Shown: positions 27,482 to 36,878, counted from the stretch's first letter. The stretch is 64,000 nt of DNA from Chelatococcus asaccharovorans (GCF_003201475.1 NZ_QJJK01000001.1:260501-324500), one strand, 5' to 3'. Notes: a model not told the origin generated them from the letters alone. Made by a program: numbers and translations.

Positions 27482-28380
27482 GTCTGAACAATCTGCATGA
27501 AGGCATCGACTGCGGGGAGTTGTCTGGCCTCTTTTGCCATCACGACATAGACGCCGCAGGTCTCGGGAATAGTCCCGAAAGGCAAGAGTCTGACAGTCTG
27601 GTGTTCCCGCAACGTCCCGTCGAAAATCGGCCCCACGCCGATCCCTGCCGCAATGGCTTCGCAGACGGCCTCGTTGCTGCCGGCCACGATGAACGGCCTC
27701 GGGTCGAAGCCAGCTTCGCGGCATGTTGCTTCGAAGACTTGCCGTGTGACCGAACCGGTTTCGCGCAGGATCAGAGGTTGATGGCGAATGTCATCGGGCG
27801 ACAGTTCCCGACGCCCGACCAGAGGATTGTCGACATGAACCCCGATCATGAGGCGCGGGGCCGCAAACATCTGGCAGAAGAGCCCGGGATTGGGGGCCGG
27901 GAGCGACATAATGCCGAGGTCGACCTTGCAATCGGCAATGAGCTCAATGAGCTGGGTCGTATTGCCGAGCCGGGTCGCGATATCCACCGAAGGATGCGTC
28001 GCCATGAATTTGGCGACCAGCGGCATGGCGTAATGCGGTGTCGAAAATCCGATGGTGAGCTTTCCCCGGCGTAGCTCGCGCAAGTCGCGCATGACGTCGT
28101 CGAGCTCGCTCATGCGGCTGATGACCGCGCGCGCCCGGTGAAAGAACTCCCGCCCGTAATCCGTCAGTTCCAGCCTCGGGCGGCGATTGAAGAGCGGCAG
28201 ACCGCAGGCCGTTTCCAGCGTCGCGATCTGCACGGAGACGCTGGGTTGGCTCACACCAAGCGCCTTGGCCGCTTGTGAAAAGCTCAAGGTTTCGGCGACC
28301 TTCATGAAGGTGGCGATGCCGCCGAAGGTGATGCCGCCCTCTTTGCGTCCGGCCGTGCGGATTCCACGCTCATCCGTCAT
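27478..28380 (-). CDS. LysR family transcriptional regulator
   Basis: A 300-aa regulator with the N-terminal winged helix (LSFSQAAKALGVSQPSVSVQIATLE) and a periplasmic-binding-protein-like effector domain (residues about 100-290). The ATG at 28380 is favoured over a GTG 15 nt upstream. It is divergent from the family-5 ABC importer at 28561. The palindrome at 28427-28451 lies between them and fits the T-N11-A form of LysR boxes, so it likely activates that importer. Confidence 0.9.
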   Translation of the reverse strand: MTDERGIRTAGRKEGGITFGGIATFMKVAETLSFSQAAKALGVSQPSVSVQIATLETACGLPLFNRRPRLELTDYGREFFHRARAVISRMSELDDVMRDLRELRRGKLTIGFSTPHYAMPLVAKFMATHPSVDIATRLGNTTQLIELIADCKVDLGIMSLPAPNPGLFCQMFAAPRLMIGVHVDNPLVGRRELSPDDIRHQPLILRETGSVTRQVFEATCREAGFDPRPFIVAGSNEAVCEAIAAGIGVGPIFDGTLREHQTVRLLPFGTIPETCGVYVVMAKEARQLPAVDAFMQIVQT

Positions 28381-28426
28381 ACGATTTTCACACACAATTA
28401 TTAGAAAAAACTAAGTTAGAGGGGAA

Positions 28427-28451
28427 CCTATAAATTAAATTTATTTATAGG
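28427..28451. promoter_or_regulatory. 25-bp near-perfect palindrome, candidate LysR box
   Basis: The 25-bp segment begins CCTATAAAT and ends ATTTATAGG; its two halves match with only central mismatches. It lies 47 nt upstream of the LysR start and 110 nt before the binding-protein gene of the divergent operon, where LysR regulators normally bind. Confidence 0.5.
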
Positions 28452-28560
28452 GCAAGCCACAACGAGCGTCGTTTGGAGCCGCAGGTGACAGAAAATTTCC
28501 ATCGCCGGCGCCGCCCAGCCGCATAGCGTTCACGTCGTTTAGCCAAAAAGGAACTGCCCA

Positions 28561-30111
28561 GTGTCGTTCATCACACGCCGAACTGCCCTGAAAGGCATGC
28601 TGGCAACCTCAGCCCTTCCGCTTGCCCCCACTCTGGTTCTCGGCCAGTCGGAAACGCCCAAGAGCGGCGGCAAGCTTGCCTATGCGCAGCTCTCGGCCAA
28701 TCGCCGGTCTGCCGATGCCACCAATTCGCGCCATCCCTATTTTGTGGTGGATTCCAACGTCCGCCTGCAATGGAACTGCCTGACCTGGGTCAACCCGCAG
28801 CTCGGCTGGGAACTGGAGGCGGCAAAGCGCGTCGAGCCGACGGACAAGTCGCTTGCGGTCTGGGAAGCTGAGCTGAAGGAAGGCATTCTTTTCCACAACG
28901 GCAAGGAAATGACCTCGGAAGATGTCGTCGCCTCCTTCGACTATCACCGCCAGAACGCGCCCTTCGCGCGTCAGATCAAGCGCATCGAGGCTGTCTCGAA
29001 ATATGTGGCCCGCTTCTATCTCGACAGCGGCAATTCCGAATTTCCTTACGTTCTTGCCGAATATAACAGCGTCATCATGCCGGCTGCGCCGTTGGCGACC
29101 ATCGGCATGGACGGTATCGGCTCCGGCCCGTTCCGCATTGTTGAGAGCGACCCCAACCGCTCGCTTTTCATGGAGAAGTTCGAGAAATACTTTGCCGGCC
29201 CGGCCTATCTCGACCGCATCGAAATCTACAACCGAGAAGGCCAGCAGGAAGCCGCGCTGAACGGCCTGCGTTCCGGCCAGTTCGACGCCGTTCTGAGCAT
29301 TGACGCGCGCGCCGCGCTCGATCTTTCCAAGGACCCCGATCTGCAAATCGAGGCCGCCAAGGGGGGCTACAGTTTCGTCCTGCAATTGCCGAAGGTGCCG
29401 GGTACGCCGATGGACGACAAGCGCGTCCGCCAGGCCATGGCCTTTGCGGTCGACCGCGACGCCATCGTGCGCGTCGCCTATGGCGGCAAGTTCGGCTGGA
29501 AGGGCAATGACAGCCATCTCGTGGTGACGGACCCGTCCTTCGTGCCGCGTCCGGGCGGGCGCGATGTCGCCAGGGCCAAGGCGCTTCTGGCAGAAGCCGG
29601 CTTTGCCAGTGGCGTCGATCTCGGCACGCTCTACTGGTCGCCGCAGCTGCCCGAAGCCGGCCGCTATTTCCAGGTGCTTCAGCAGTCGTTGGCCGAAGCC
29701 GGCATCAAGGTGAAGCTCGAAGAGCGTCCCAATGACGGCTACATCCAGTTCCGCACCGGCGACGCCGACCTTTCCAAGGGCAATTACCACAAGTTCGCGA
29801 TGACTGCCGTCGGCTCGCGCAACCCCGGCATCAGCCTCTTTCGCATGCGCAACGCCTATGTGGAATCCGGCTACTGGCGTGGCCCCGGGCATGACCGCTA
29901 CATGGCGCTCTATGGCCAGGCCATGGTCGAGCCGGTTGCGGCAACGCGCAAGGCGATCTATGCGCAGATGCAGGACATCCTCTTCGACGAGGTTCCGGCC
30001 CTGCTGCCGGCCGGGGGCGACAACTTTCTCGTCCATCGCAAGAACGTCAAGGCCATGCCCTATCATCCGCAAGTCTGGTCGATCCGGTTCGAAAAGACTT
30101 GGAAGGCCTGA
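28561..30111 (+). CDS. Peptide/opine-type ABC binding protein (SBP family 5)
   Basis: A 516-aa periplasmic protein with a twin-arginine-type signal (TRRTALKGMLATSALPLAPT) and likely cleavage near residue 29. Mature family-5 features follow: WEAELKEGILFHNGKEMTSEDV, a central VRQAMAFAVDRDAIV, and a C-terminal pairing lobe. The start is GTG, spaced after AAGGAAC. It heads a five-gene plus-strand operon with two permeases, a fused ATPase and a TIM-barrel isomerase-like protein, so the ligand may be a sugar-containing or opine-like molecule rather than a peptide. Confidence 0.92.
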   Translation: MSFITRRTALKGMLATSALPLAPTLVLGQSETPKSGGKLAYAQLSANRRSADATNSRHPYFVVDSNVRLQWNCLTWVNPQLGWELEAAKRVEPTDKSLAVWEAELKEGILFHNGKEMTSEDVVASFDYHRQNAPFARQIKRIEAVSKYVARFYLDSGNSEFPYVLAEYNSVIMPAAPLATIGMDGIGSGPFRIVESDPNRSLFMEKFEKYFAGPAYLDRIEIYNREGQQEAALNGLRSGQFDAVLSIDARAALDLSKDPDLQIEAAKGGYSFVLQLPKVPGTPMDDKRVRQAMAFAVDRDAIVRVAYGGKFGWKGNDSHLVVTDPSFVPRPGGRDVARAKALLAEAGFASGVDLGTLYWSPQLPEAGRYFQVLQQSLAEAGIKVKLEERPNDGYIQFRTGDADLSKGNYHKFAMTAVGSRNPGISLFRMRNAYVESGYWRGPGHDRYMALYGQAMVEPVAATRKAIYAQMQDILFDEVPALLPAGGDNFLVHRKNVKAMPYHPQVWSIRFEKTWKA

Positions 30112-30140
30112 GCGGCAGAGCGTTCGCGGCGGAGGGGTCC

Positions 30141-31094
30141 ATGTTCGCAATCAAGCTTCTCCGCCGCCTCGCGGTCGCCGCACTGACGCTCTTTCTGTTG
30201 ATGGGCTATATCTTCATCGCCACCGAAATTTTGCCCGGCGATGCGCTTGATCTGACGATGACGGCCGATGAAATGGCCGCCATGCCGCCAGACGCGCTGG
30301 CGCAGAAGAAACACGAACTCGGCCTCGACCGGCCGGCCATCGAACGCTTCGCCGGGTTCGTCCTCCATGTCGCAAGGCTCGATTTCGGCAGGACGCTGAT
30401 CACCCGCGCGCCTGTTGCCGATATCGTCTGGATGCCCTTCCGCAATTCGCTGCTTCTGGCGGCAGCCACCCTGATGGTCGCCATTCCGCTGGCGCTTTTC
30501 GTTGGCTGCGTGGCGGCGCTGTTTCATAATAGATGGCCGGATCACCTGATCTCGGTCGCCGTGATCTTCGGCTATTCGGTGCCGGAATTCGTCATCGGCA
30601 CGGTTCTGGTCCTGCTCTTCGCCGTCACCTGGCCGCTCTTTCCGGCGACCGTTACGGCTAATACCAACGATCCGGCGCTGAAACTTCTGGCGGCCGCCCC
30701 CCTTCCGGTCGCGACCGTCGTCATCGGTTCGGTCGCCTATCTCGCCCGCGTGCTCCGCGCCGGCATGATCGAGGCGCTGTCGTCCGATTTCGTCGAGCGG
30801 CTACGGCTCACGGGCATTCCCGAATATCGCATCGTGCTGCGCCATGCGCTGCCGGCGGCCGTCGGGCCGGCGCTGACGGCCTCGGCGCTTTATGCGGCCG
30901 CGCTCGTGTCCGGCATTGTCGTGGTCGAACTCGTCTTTGCCTATCCGGGCATCGGCCAGCAGATGGTGCGGGGGGTCTCCACGCGCGAGATCCCGATCAT
31001 CCAGGCGATTGCCATCCTTTCGGCGCTGGCGGTAGTGGCAACCAATCTCGCCGCCGATCTCGCGCTTTATCTGCTCGATCCGAGGCGACGCTGA
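30141..31094 (+). CDS. ABC transporter permease (DppB/OppB type)
   Basis: A 317-aa permease. An N-terminal helix (LLRRLAVAALTLFLLMGYIF) is followed by the large periplasmic loop found in OppB-like proteins, four to five further helices, and the docking loop near EALSSDFVERLRLTGIPEYRIVL. The ATG at 30141 follows a strong GGAGGGG site, which decides the start over one 42 nt upstream. Its stop overlaps the next start by 1 nt. Confidence 0.93.
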   Translation: MFAIKLLRRLAVAALTLFLLMGYIFIATEILPGDALDLTMTADEMAAMPPDALAQKKHELGLDRPAIERFAGFVLHVARLDFGRTLITRAPVADIVWMPFRNSLLLAAATLMVAIPLALFVGCVAALFHNRWPDHLISVAVIFGYSVPEFVIGTVLVLLFAVTWPLFPATVTANTNDPALKLLAAAPLPVATVVIGSVAYLARVLRAGMIEALSSDFVERLRLTGIPEYRIVLRHALPAAVGPALTASALYAAALVSGIVVVELVFAYPGIGQQMVRGVSTREIPIIQAIAILSALAVVATNLAADLALYLLDPRRR

Positions 31095-31930
31095 TGCTGG
31101 CCAGCTTGATCCGTCTCAGTTCCCGCCCGCTGGCCGTTTTCGGCGTTGTTCTGGTCCTAGCGCATGTCGCGATGGCCGTCCTGGCGCCGGTCGTCCTGAG
31201 CGTGAACCCTCTTTCCATTCTCGACATGCCGCTCCAGCCGCCGGGACCGGAGGCGCTGCTGGGAACCGACGAACTCGGTCGCGATTTCCTCACGCGCCTG
31301 CTCTATGGCGGGCGTACCGCAATTTCGGTCGCGCTTCTTGCCGGCGGTATCGCTACGTTGGGCGGCGGGCTTCTGGGCCTGGCCGCCGCCCGTGTCGGTG
31401 GCTGGTTCGATGACGTCGTATCGCGCTTTACCGAAGTACAATTGTCCGTCCCGCCGATCCTCACCGTTTCGCTCTTCGTGGCGGCGCTGGGGCAGTCGAC
31501 GGCGGTTCTGGTGGCCGTGTCCGCCATCATCCTTTCGACCGGCGTCATCCGCACGGCGCGGGCGCAGGGGCTGAACCTCATGCAATCGGGCTATGTCAAG
31601 GCGGCGATCCTGCGTGGCGAAAGCGGGTTGTCCATCGTTCTGCGCGAGCTTCTACCGAATGCGGCCGAGCTTCTGGCCGTCGAATTCGCGCTGCGCGCTT
31701 CTTCGGCCTTTCTTCTGGTGTCGGCGCTCTCCTTCCTCGGGCTCGGCATTTCCGCGCCGACGCCCGACTGGGGGCTGATGGTCAGCGAGGGCCTGTCGTC
31801 GCTGCGCTATCAGCCCTGGCTCGTTGTGATGCCGGCGCTGATGATTTCCTCGCTCGTGGTTGGCATCAATTTCGCAACCGAAGGCCTCTCTGAAGTCTTC
31901 GGGTTGGAAGCCGCGAGAGGTGGCGCGTGA
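31094..31930 (+). CDS. ABC transporter permease (DppC/OppC type)
   Basis: A 278-aa permease with the OppC-like GTDELGRDFLTRLLYGGRTA segment near residue 56, several membrane segments, and a docking loop that includes SGYVKAAILRGESGLSIVLR. It overlaps both the preceding gene (1 nt) and the following ATPase (4 nt, GTGA), as expected for a tightly coupled transporter. Confidence 0.93.
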   Translation: MLASLIRLSSRPLAVFGVVLVLAHVAMAVLAPVVLSVNPLSILDMPLQPPGPEALLGTDELGRDFLTRLLYGGRTAISVALLAGGIATLGGGLLGLAAARVGGWFDDVVSRFTEVQLSVPPILTVSLFVAALGQSTAVLVAVSAIILSTGVIRTARAQGLNLMQSGYVKAAILRGESGLSIVLRELLPNAAELLAVEFALRASSAFLLVSALSFLGLGISAPTPDWGLMVSEGLSSLRYQPWLVVMPALMISSLVVGINFATEGLSEVFGLEAARGGA

Positions 31931-33600
31931 GCCGGATCGCGCCTCCACGCTCGGTATTCGCCGCGAACAATCTCACGATCGCCTATCGCAATGCCGCAGG
32001 GCGGATGACCGAGGTGCTCAAGGATGTGACGCTGGCGCTAAAGCCCGGCGGGACACTCGGCATCGTCGGTGAAAGTGGTTCCGGAAAATCGACTTTTGCG
32101 CGGGCACTTCTCGGACATCTGAGACCGGGCTCGAGCTTTATCGGTGGCAGCCTCGACGTGCTCGGCACGGACATGATCGGCGCGGACCGGCGTAGCATCG
32201 CGGCCATGCGCGGAACCAGCATCGCCATGGCGATGCAGAACCCGCTGACGTCGCTGACCTATCACATGCGGGTCGGCGATCAGGTCCTCGAAGTGTTGAA
32301 ATACAGGGCCGGGAAAACCACCGCCGAGGCTCAAAAGATCATGCTCGACCTCTTCATCGAGGTCGGGCTGCCGGACCCGGCGGCTCTGTCGCGGCGCTAT
32401 CCGCATCAATTGTCCGGCGGGCAGCGCCAGCGCGTCGTGATCGCGGCGGCGCTTGCCTGCAATCCGGCGCTGATCGTTCTTGACGAGCCGACCAGCGCGC
32501 TCGACAAGACGATCGAAGCGCAGGTGCTCGATCTCGTCGACCGCATCCGCCGGCAGCGCCAGATGGCGCTCGTCATGATCAGCCACGATCTGCGCGCCGT
32601 TTCGCGCATTTGCAGCGAAGTCGCGGTGCTCGAAAAGGGCGTTCTGGTCGAAACCGGCGCAACGGCGCAGGTCTTCGAGTGTCCGGCGCATCCCTATACG
32701 AAGATGCTTCTCAAGGCGGCGCAGCCCACAGGCGAGCCGCCGCGCGCCCGCAAGACATCAACGGAACCGTCTGTTCTGGAAGCATGCGGCCTCCATTTCA
32801 GCTATCCCGCGCCGCGCGGCTTTGTCAAAGCCGTAGCGGCTCGTCCGGCGCTCACGGAAATCGATTTTTCGCTTGCCGCCGGCGAGACGCTGGGCGTCAT
32901 CGGCGGGTCGGGGTCGGGCAAGACGACGCTCGGCATGATCGTTGCCGGCCTGCTTGCGCCCTCCGGCGGAACGTTGTCGTTCCAGGGTGGGGATATTGGC
33001 AAGCTTTCAAGCCGGCGCGACGCCCAGCAGCGGCGGAGAATCCAGATCGTGTTTCAGGATCCGCTCTCCTCGCTCAATCCGCGCCAGACCTGCGCGGAAG
33101 CCGTGATCCGGCCTGCCCGCTTCTTCCTTGGCGTCAGCCGTCGGGAGGCGGAAGCCATGACAGCCGATCTCTTCGCGCGCCTTGGCCTGCCCGAGGCGCT
33201 GCTGACGCGGTTTCCACGCCAGCTTTCCGGCGGTCAGCAGCAGCGCGTGGCGATTGCCCGCGCCTTCGTCGCCCGCCCCGATCTCCTCGTCTGCGATGAA
33301 ATCACCTCCGCGCTCGACGCCTCCGTGCAGATGCAGGTGCTGTCGACACTCGCCGACATCCAGCACCAGACCGGCGTGTCGATCGTCATGATCACCCATG
33401 ATCTCGGCACCGTCTGGGAGCGGGCGCAGCAGGTCATCGTGCTCGAGCAGGGCCGCATCGTCGATGCCGGCCGCACGGCAGACGTTTTCCGGCAACCGAA
33501 GTCGGAGGCTGCGAAGGCGCTGTTTGCAGCGGGCGTTCTGGCTGAAACCACCGCGCCCGCCCCTCATCCCGCTCATCAACGTGAAGAGCTAATCCCATGA
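31927..33600 (+). CDS. Fused double ABC ATPase (DppD-DppF in one chain)
   Basis: A 557-aa protein with two complete nucleotide-binding domains. The first has Walker A GESGSGKST near residue 50, signature LSGGQRQRV and Walker [13 protein letters not shown]. The second has Walker A GGSGSGKTT near residue 325, signature LSGGQQQRV and DLLVCDEITSALD. Oligopeptide-type importers usually have two separate ATPases; fusion as in GsiA or YejF is known. GTG start overlapping the previous stop. Confidence 0.93.
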   Translation: MSRIAPPRSVFAANNLTIAYRNAAGRMTEVLKDVTLALKPGGTLGIVGESGSGKSTFARALLGHLRPGSSFIGGSLDVLGTDMIGADRRSIAAMRGTSIAMAMQNPLTSLTYHMRVGDQVLEVLKYRAGKTTAEAQKIMLDLFIEVGLPDPAALSRRYPHQLSGGQRQRVVIAAALACNPALIVLDEPTSALDKTIEAQVLDLVDRIRRQRQMALVMISHDLRAVSRICSEVAVLEKGVLVETGATAQVFECPAHPYTKMLLKAAQPTGEPPRARKTSTEPSVLEACGLHFSYPAPRGFVKAVAARPALTEIDFSLAAGETLGVIGGSGSGKTTLGMIVAGLLAPSGGTLSFQGGDIGKLSSRRDAQQRRRIQIVFQDPLSSLNPRQTCAEAVIRPARFFLGVSRREAEAMTADLFARLGLPEALLTRFPRQLSGGQQQRVAIARAFVARPDLLVCDEITSALDASVQMQVLSTLADIQHQTGVSIVMITHDLGTVWERAQQVIVLEQGRIVDAGRTADVFRQPKSEAAKALFAAGVLAETTAPAPHPAHQREELIP

Positions 33601-34421
33601 CGAACGAATTGCCGAAGGTCGGCGTTGCACTGACACAGCCTTTTCTGAAGTCGCATTGCGACTGGATCAAGGACGAAAAGCGCGACCTCGAAATGCAGGA
33701 CTTCATCTATGTCGAGAAGCTTCTGAACCCGACGAAGCCGGTCGCGGAGATCAAGGCTATGCTCGACGGTTTCGAAGGCCGGCTGACGCTGCATGGGCCG
33801 TTCTTCGGCTTCAAGATCGATTGCCCCGATCCAGGCATCGTACCGGTCGTGCAGGACCGCCTGCTGAAATGCCTCGACATCTGCGCCGAACTCAAGGCGG
33901 ACCAGATGGTCGTCCATTCGCCGGTGACAAGCTGGGACAATCCCAACCATGCCGCCTTCCCCGAATACAAGCTCCGGCAGATCGCCTGCACGACGAACCT
34001 GATGAAGCCGGTCGTGGCGCGCGCGGCCGAATATGGCGTCTGCCTCGTTCTGGAAAATATCGAGGACATCGATCCCGCAGCCCGCGTGAATTTGGCGCGG
34101 GAACTCAACGACGGGAAGGACACCGTCAAAGTCTCGCTGGATACCGGGCACGCTTTCTACGCCCACAAGACAACGGACGCCCCGCCGGTCGATGCCTATG
34201 TCAGCATCGCCGGAGCGGACCTACACCATATCCATCTTCAGGATGCAGATGGTTATGCCGACCGCCACTGGCATCCGGGCGACGGCGAATTGAACTGGAG
34301 AGCGATCTTCGCTGCCATCGCCAGACTGCCGCAGACGCCAAGATTGATCATTGAAGTGCGCGATCAGGCTGGCGTGCGCCGAGGCGTCGACCATCTGCGC
34401 GCTGCCGGTCTTGCGCTCTGA
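33597..34421 (+). CDS. Sugar phosphate isomerase/epimerase family TIM barrel
   Basis: A 274-aa protein of the AP-endonuclease-2/xylose-isomerase-like fold. Recognisable metal-site pieces are LTLHGPFF, MVVHSPV, LVLENIEDIDP, VSLDTGHAF, and HHIHLQDADGYADRHWHPGDG, the last supplying His and Asp ligands. The start overlaps the ATPase stop (ATGA). The reaction is not certain; isomerisation or epimerisation of the imported sugar moiety is likely by family and context. Confidence 0.9.
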   Translation: MTNELPKVGVALTQPFLKSHCDWIKDEKRDLEMQDFIYVEKLLNPTKPVAEIKAMLDGFEGRLTLHGPFFGFKIDCPDPGIVPVVQDRLLKCLDICAELKADQMVVHSPVTSWDNPNHAAFPEYKLRQIACTTNLMKPVVARAAEYGVCLVLENIEDIDPAARVNLARELNDGKDTVKVSLDTGHAFYAHKTTDAPPVDAYVSIAGADLHHIHLQDADGYADRHWHPGDGELNWRAIFAAIARLPQTPRLIIEVRDQAGVRRGVDHLRAAGLAL

Positions 34422-34526
34422 TCGCAAGCTCCGCTGAAGCGCGACGTCAACGAAGGGCGGTGAAAGACGCGGTTGTGTCGGTGCGTATCCAAAGCGCCGG
34501 ACTTGCGCTCCGCATTTTCGGCGAAG

Positions 34527-34681
34527 GCCAGAGCAAGTCCGTCTTTTGCGGACTTGGCATCGCTCAGGACTTGGCATCGCTCAGGACTTGGCATCGCTCA
34601 GAAATTAACAAGTAAATTCATGGACCTCGATGGCATCAGACGATTCCATCCAAGTCGGATTGGCTCTAAGAGCGCTGCTCC
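34527..34681 (+). repeat. Interspersed repeat, copy 1
   Basis: This segment is alignable with the reverse complement of 62983-63127. The first 31 nt (34527-34557) are identical, and blocks around GACGATTCC and AAGTCGGAT follow in the same order. Both copies contain the GAGCAAGTCCG/CGGACTTG hairpin. Between the blocks this copy carries a tandem 17-mer that the other lacks. The partner copy lies 28 kb away next to tRNA-Arg. Confidence 0.65.
34550..34600 (+). repeat. Three perfect tandem copies of a 17-bp unit
   Basis: The unit GGACTTGGCATCGCTCA occurs at 34550-34566, 34567-34583 and 34584-34600 without any mismatch. There are no spacers, so this is not CRISPR. It is a short tandem expansion inside the interspersed repeat. 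Confidence 0.9.
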
Positions 34682-35036
34682 TGTTCCGCCCATTGCGAAT
34701 GTTGTTGAGCGCTCTTGGAGATTACATCGGCGCGGCCACGTCGTGGCTCTCGGTATTCAAGTGATTTTCCGACAGCTCCATGTAAAGGCCAATGGGCTTC
34801 AATGAGGACGATGTCATGAGCCCGGCGGTCGCCGCGCCAGAAAGCGGGAATACCGGTAAATCGGCGGAAATCAGTTCGGGAATAATATGATTTTCAGGAA
34901 AATGGCGCACCGCACAGGGTGAAGATGACAACTATGTCTACGCCACGGCCCTCCAAAATGCGCGACACGTCATCAATCCTAAATTGCTGAAATAAAAGGC
35001 ATCGTTCCTATGACTAGTTTCGGGATATCATAGAGA

Positions 35037-35113
35037 CTAGTGGTTCGACTCTGACATTTGCATCCGTGCGATACCACCCTCGGAGCAAATGTCGGAGTCA
35101 AGAAAACCACTAG
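35037..35113. repeat. Palindromic element 1 (about 77 bp)
   Basis: Arms begin CTAGTGGTT and contain GACTCYGACATTTGC; the reverse complement ends the element (GCAAATGTCGGAGTC...AACCACTAG). It has a 20-nt central loop. Same layout as element 2 directly downstream. Confidence 0.7.
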
Positions 35114-35126
35114 CAAGTTATTGGTT

Positions 35127-35205
35127 CTAGTGGAGCTTTTGAATTTGACATTTGATCTGGAGCTTGATGTCAGGTGGGACTCAAATGTCAAATTCGCTCC
35201 ACTAG
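35127..35205. repeat. Palindromic element 2 (about 79 bp)
   Basis: Arms CTAGTGGAGC...GAATTTGACATTTGA and TCAAATGTCAAATTCGCTCCACTAG. It shares the CTAGTGG ends and GACATTTG core with element 1, from which it is separated by 13 nt. They look like two members of one repeat family inserted in tandem. Confidence 0.7.
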
Positions 35206-35477
35206 CCTAGTTCAGGTGACCCAACTCTGTCGGTCGAAATCGCAAACCAAGCAAGCATGCTGGAGGCTGGCAGTCTCTCTACCGGTGGCTTTCTTGCCGG
35301 ACCGCGCCGACGGCAGTCTCGCATGCGAGGTTCACCCTCGGATGAACGCGAAGAGGCCCGCGTTGCTCTCGTCGGCGTTCATGGGAGGCGCAGCAGGTCC
35401 TGTACCCGCCGCCACTTGGCGATGGGGCGCATTCTTCATCTTCTTTGCCAACGCTTTCACCGGGACGGACACCGTCA

Positions 35478-36698
35478 TCATCGGTGGCCCAAGCCGCCGG
35501 CGCCACCCTCAGAACGTCGCGCAGGCCTTAGTACAGGGGGGACGAGGCGACCAACCAGAGCCACGAGATCGCTTCGGCGCGAAACGCCCGTCTTTGCGAA
35601 AATATGCTCCCGGTGCGTCCTTGCGGTGGCCTTGCTCACGCCGAGCGCGGCCGCGGCCTCTGCGAGAGTCGCGCCCGCCATCAACTGATCGAGTTGGCGA
35701 GTCTCGGCGGGCGTCAGCCCGAACATGCGGGCGACGGTGCCGAGATCGACCGGAAGCGGAGTGTCCGCCGGTGCGATGAACACGGCGGCTGTCGCTTGCT
35801 GGACGAGCCGAGTACGCAAGTTGCCGCATGCGAGGGGCAGCACATGCGCGGTCGCGGCCGCCATGTCTTGAAACACGAGCGGGACGCCTATTCCGGTCGC
35901 CCCGATTCCCCCCTCGTTATCACGTGCCAGCTCAATCGCCTTCATAAGCTCGGCGGTCGCGTCGGCATGCACCGCGGCGAGGCATCCGCTTGACGCAAGG
36001 ATTGGCGACCGGGCGTCGAGCATGGCACGCGCCGCTTCGTTAGCGTGCAGAATGCGGCCGCCGTCGGCGACGATGACGACGCCGACGGCGATGCTGTCGA
36101 GGGTCGCGCCAAGCGCCTGCTGTTCAAGGCTCCGCATGTCAATCAGGTCGCTGATCGTGATGGCGCGGCGCAGATGCGGCAAAAGCAGCCCACCCAGCCC
36201 GATCTCCCGGTCAGTGATGATGCCCTGCCGGTCCAGACGGCCGAGCACCAGCTCGGAAAAATGGGTCGACGTCGAAATGAGGACGAAATGCGCGATGTCG
36301 ACAATGCCGAGGGGGCCCAAAACATCCCGCACATAGGGAGAACTCTCTCGTTTGCCAGCGGGGACATCCCGCGAAGCCACGAACGGTTCGTCCGGGGGAG
36401 GTTGGCGCGCGAGCCATCCGGACATCGCACCGTGAATTTCCGGAATATGCTTTGCCCTTTGCTGCAGCCAATAGGGTTCCCAGCCCACGCTCTTGCTGAT
36501 CAGGACACGGTCGTGGCGGAGGTCGTTCAGAGACAGAATCGCATTTTCGCAGTCGAGCGCGGCTGCAATATCGGAAAGCGTGTGGTCCCATAAGGTGGGC
36601 TCGAGGGCGCAATCATAGATCGCTCCAATGAGGTCGGAGAGATGCCCGGATGCGAGCCGCTCCGAGGCCGCGGCACCGATAGCATGAGTATGTCCCAT
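35478..36698 (-). CDS. LuxR-type regulator with PAS-like sensor region
   Basis: A 406-aa protein. The N-terminal two thirds include a PAS-like segment (DSIAVGVVIVADGGRILHAN near residues 212-231). The C-terminal LuxR HTH is seen as LTPAETRQLDQLMAGATLAE and AAALGVSKATARTHREHIFAKTGVSRRSDLV. The ATG at 36698 is preferred over one 33 nt upstream. It lies alone beside the repeat-rich region. Its stimulus is unknown. It is divergent from the rhodanese gene. Confidence 0.9.
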   Translation of the reverse strand: MGHTHAIGAAASERLASGHLSDLIGAIYDCALEPTLWDHTLSDIAAALDCENAILSLNDLRHDRVLISKSVGWEPYWLQQRAKHIPEIHGAMSGWLARQPPPDEPFVASRDVPAGKRESSPYVRDVLGPLGIVDIAHFVLISTSTHFSELVLGRLDRQGIITDREIGLGGLLLPHLRRAITISDLIDMRSLEQQALGATLDSIAVGVVIVADGGRILHANEAARAMLDARSPILASSGCLAAVHADATAELMKAIELARDNEGGIGATGIGVPLVFQDMAAATAHVLPLACGNLRTRLVQQATAAVFIAPADTPLPVDLGTVARMFGLTPAETRQLDQLMAGATLAEAAAALGVSKATARTHREHIFAKTGVSRRSDLVALVGRLVPPVLRPARRSEGGAGGLGHR

Positions 36699-36878
36699 AG
36701 CAGGATGCCCGACGGTCCGGAAAATAAACAAAAGTATATCGGATGAACACCCGATGCGCCACTCCGTTCGACGCGCTATCGAGCCGATCTACATTGAGAT
36801 GCGGTGATCCCGTGCCGGGCGAGAGCCACCCGAACAGCTCGATAACTAAGACCGCATGACAAAGGGGTGAGGCATAAT

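Larger units (their letters stand above)
34422..35477. other. Repeat-rich non-coding region
   Basis: About 1.05 kb without a defensible gene. It holds an interspersed repeat copy (34527-34681) with a three-unit tandem 17-mer inside, and two related palindromic elements (35037-35113, 35127-35205). Between them, several short frames of mixed composition lack protein-like features. The region looks like an old insertion hot spot. Confidence 0.6.

Noticed and set aside
34550-34600. Possible CRISPR-like direct repeats
   Set aside because: Three 17-bp units without spacers and without cas genes nearby.
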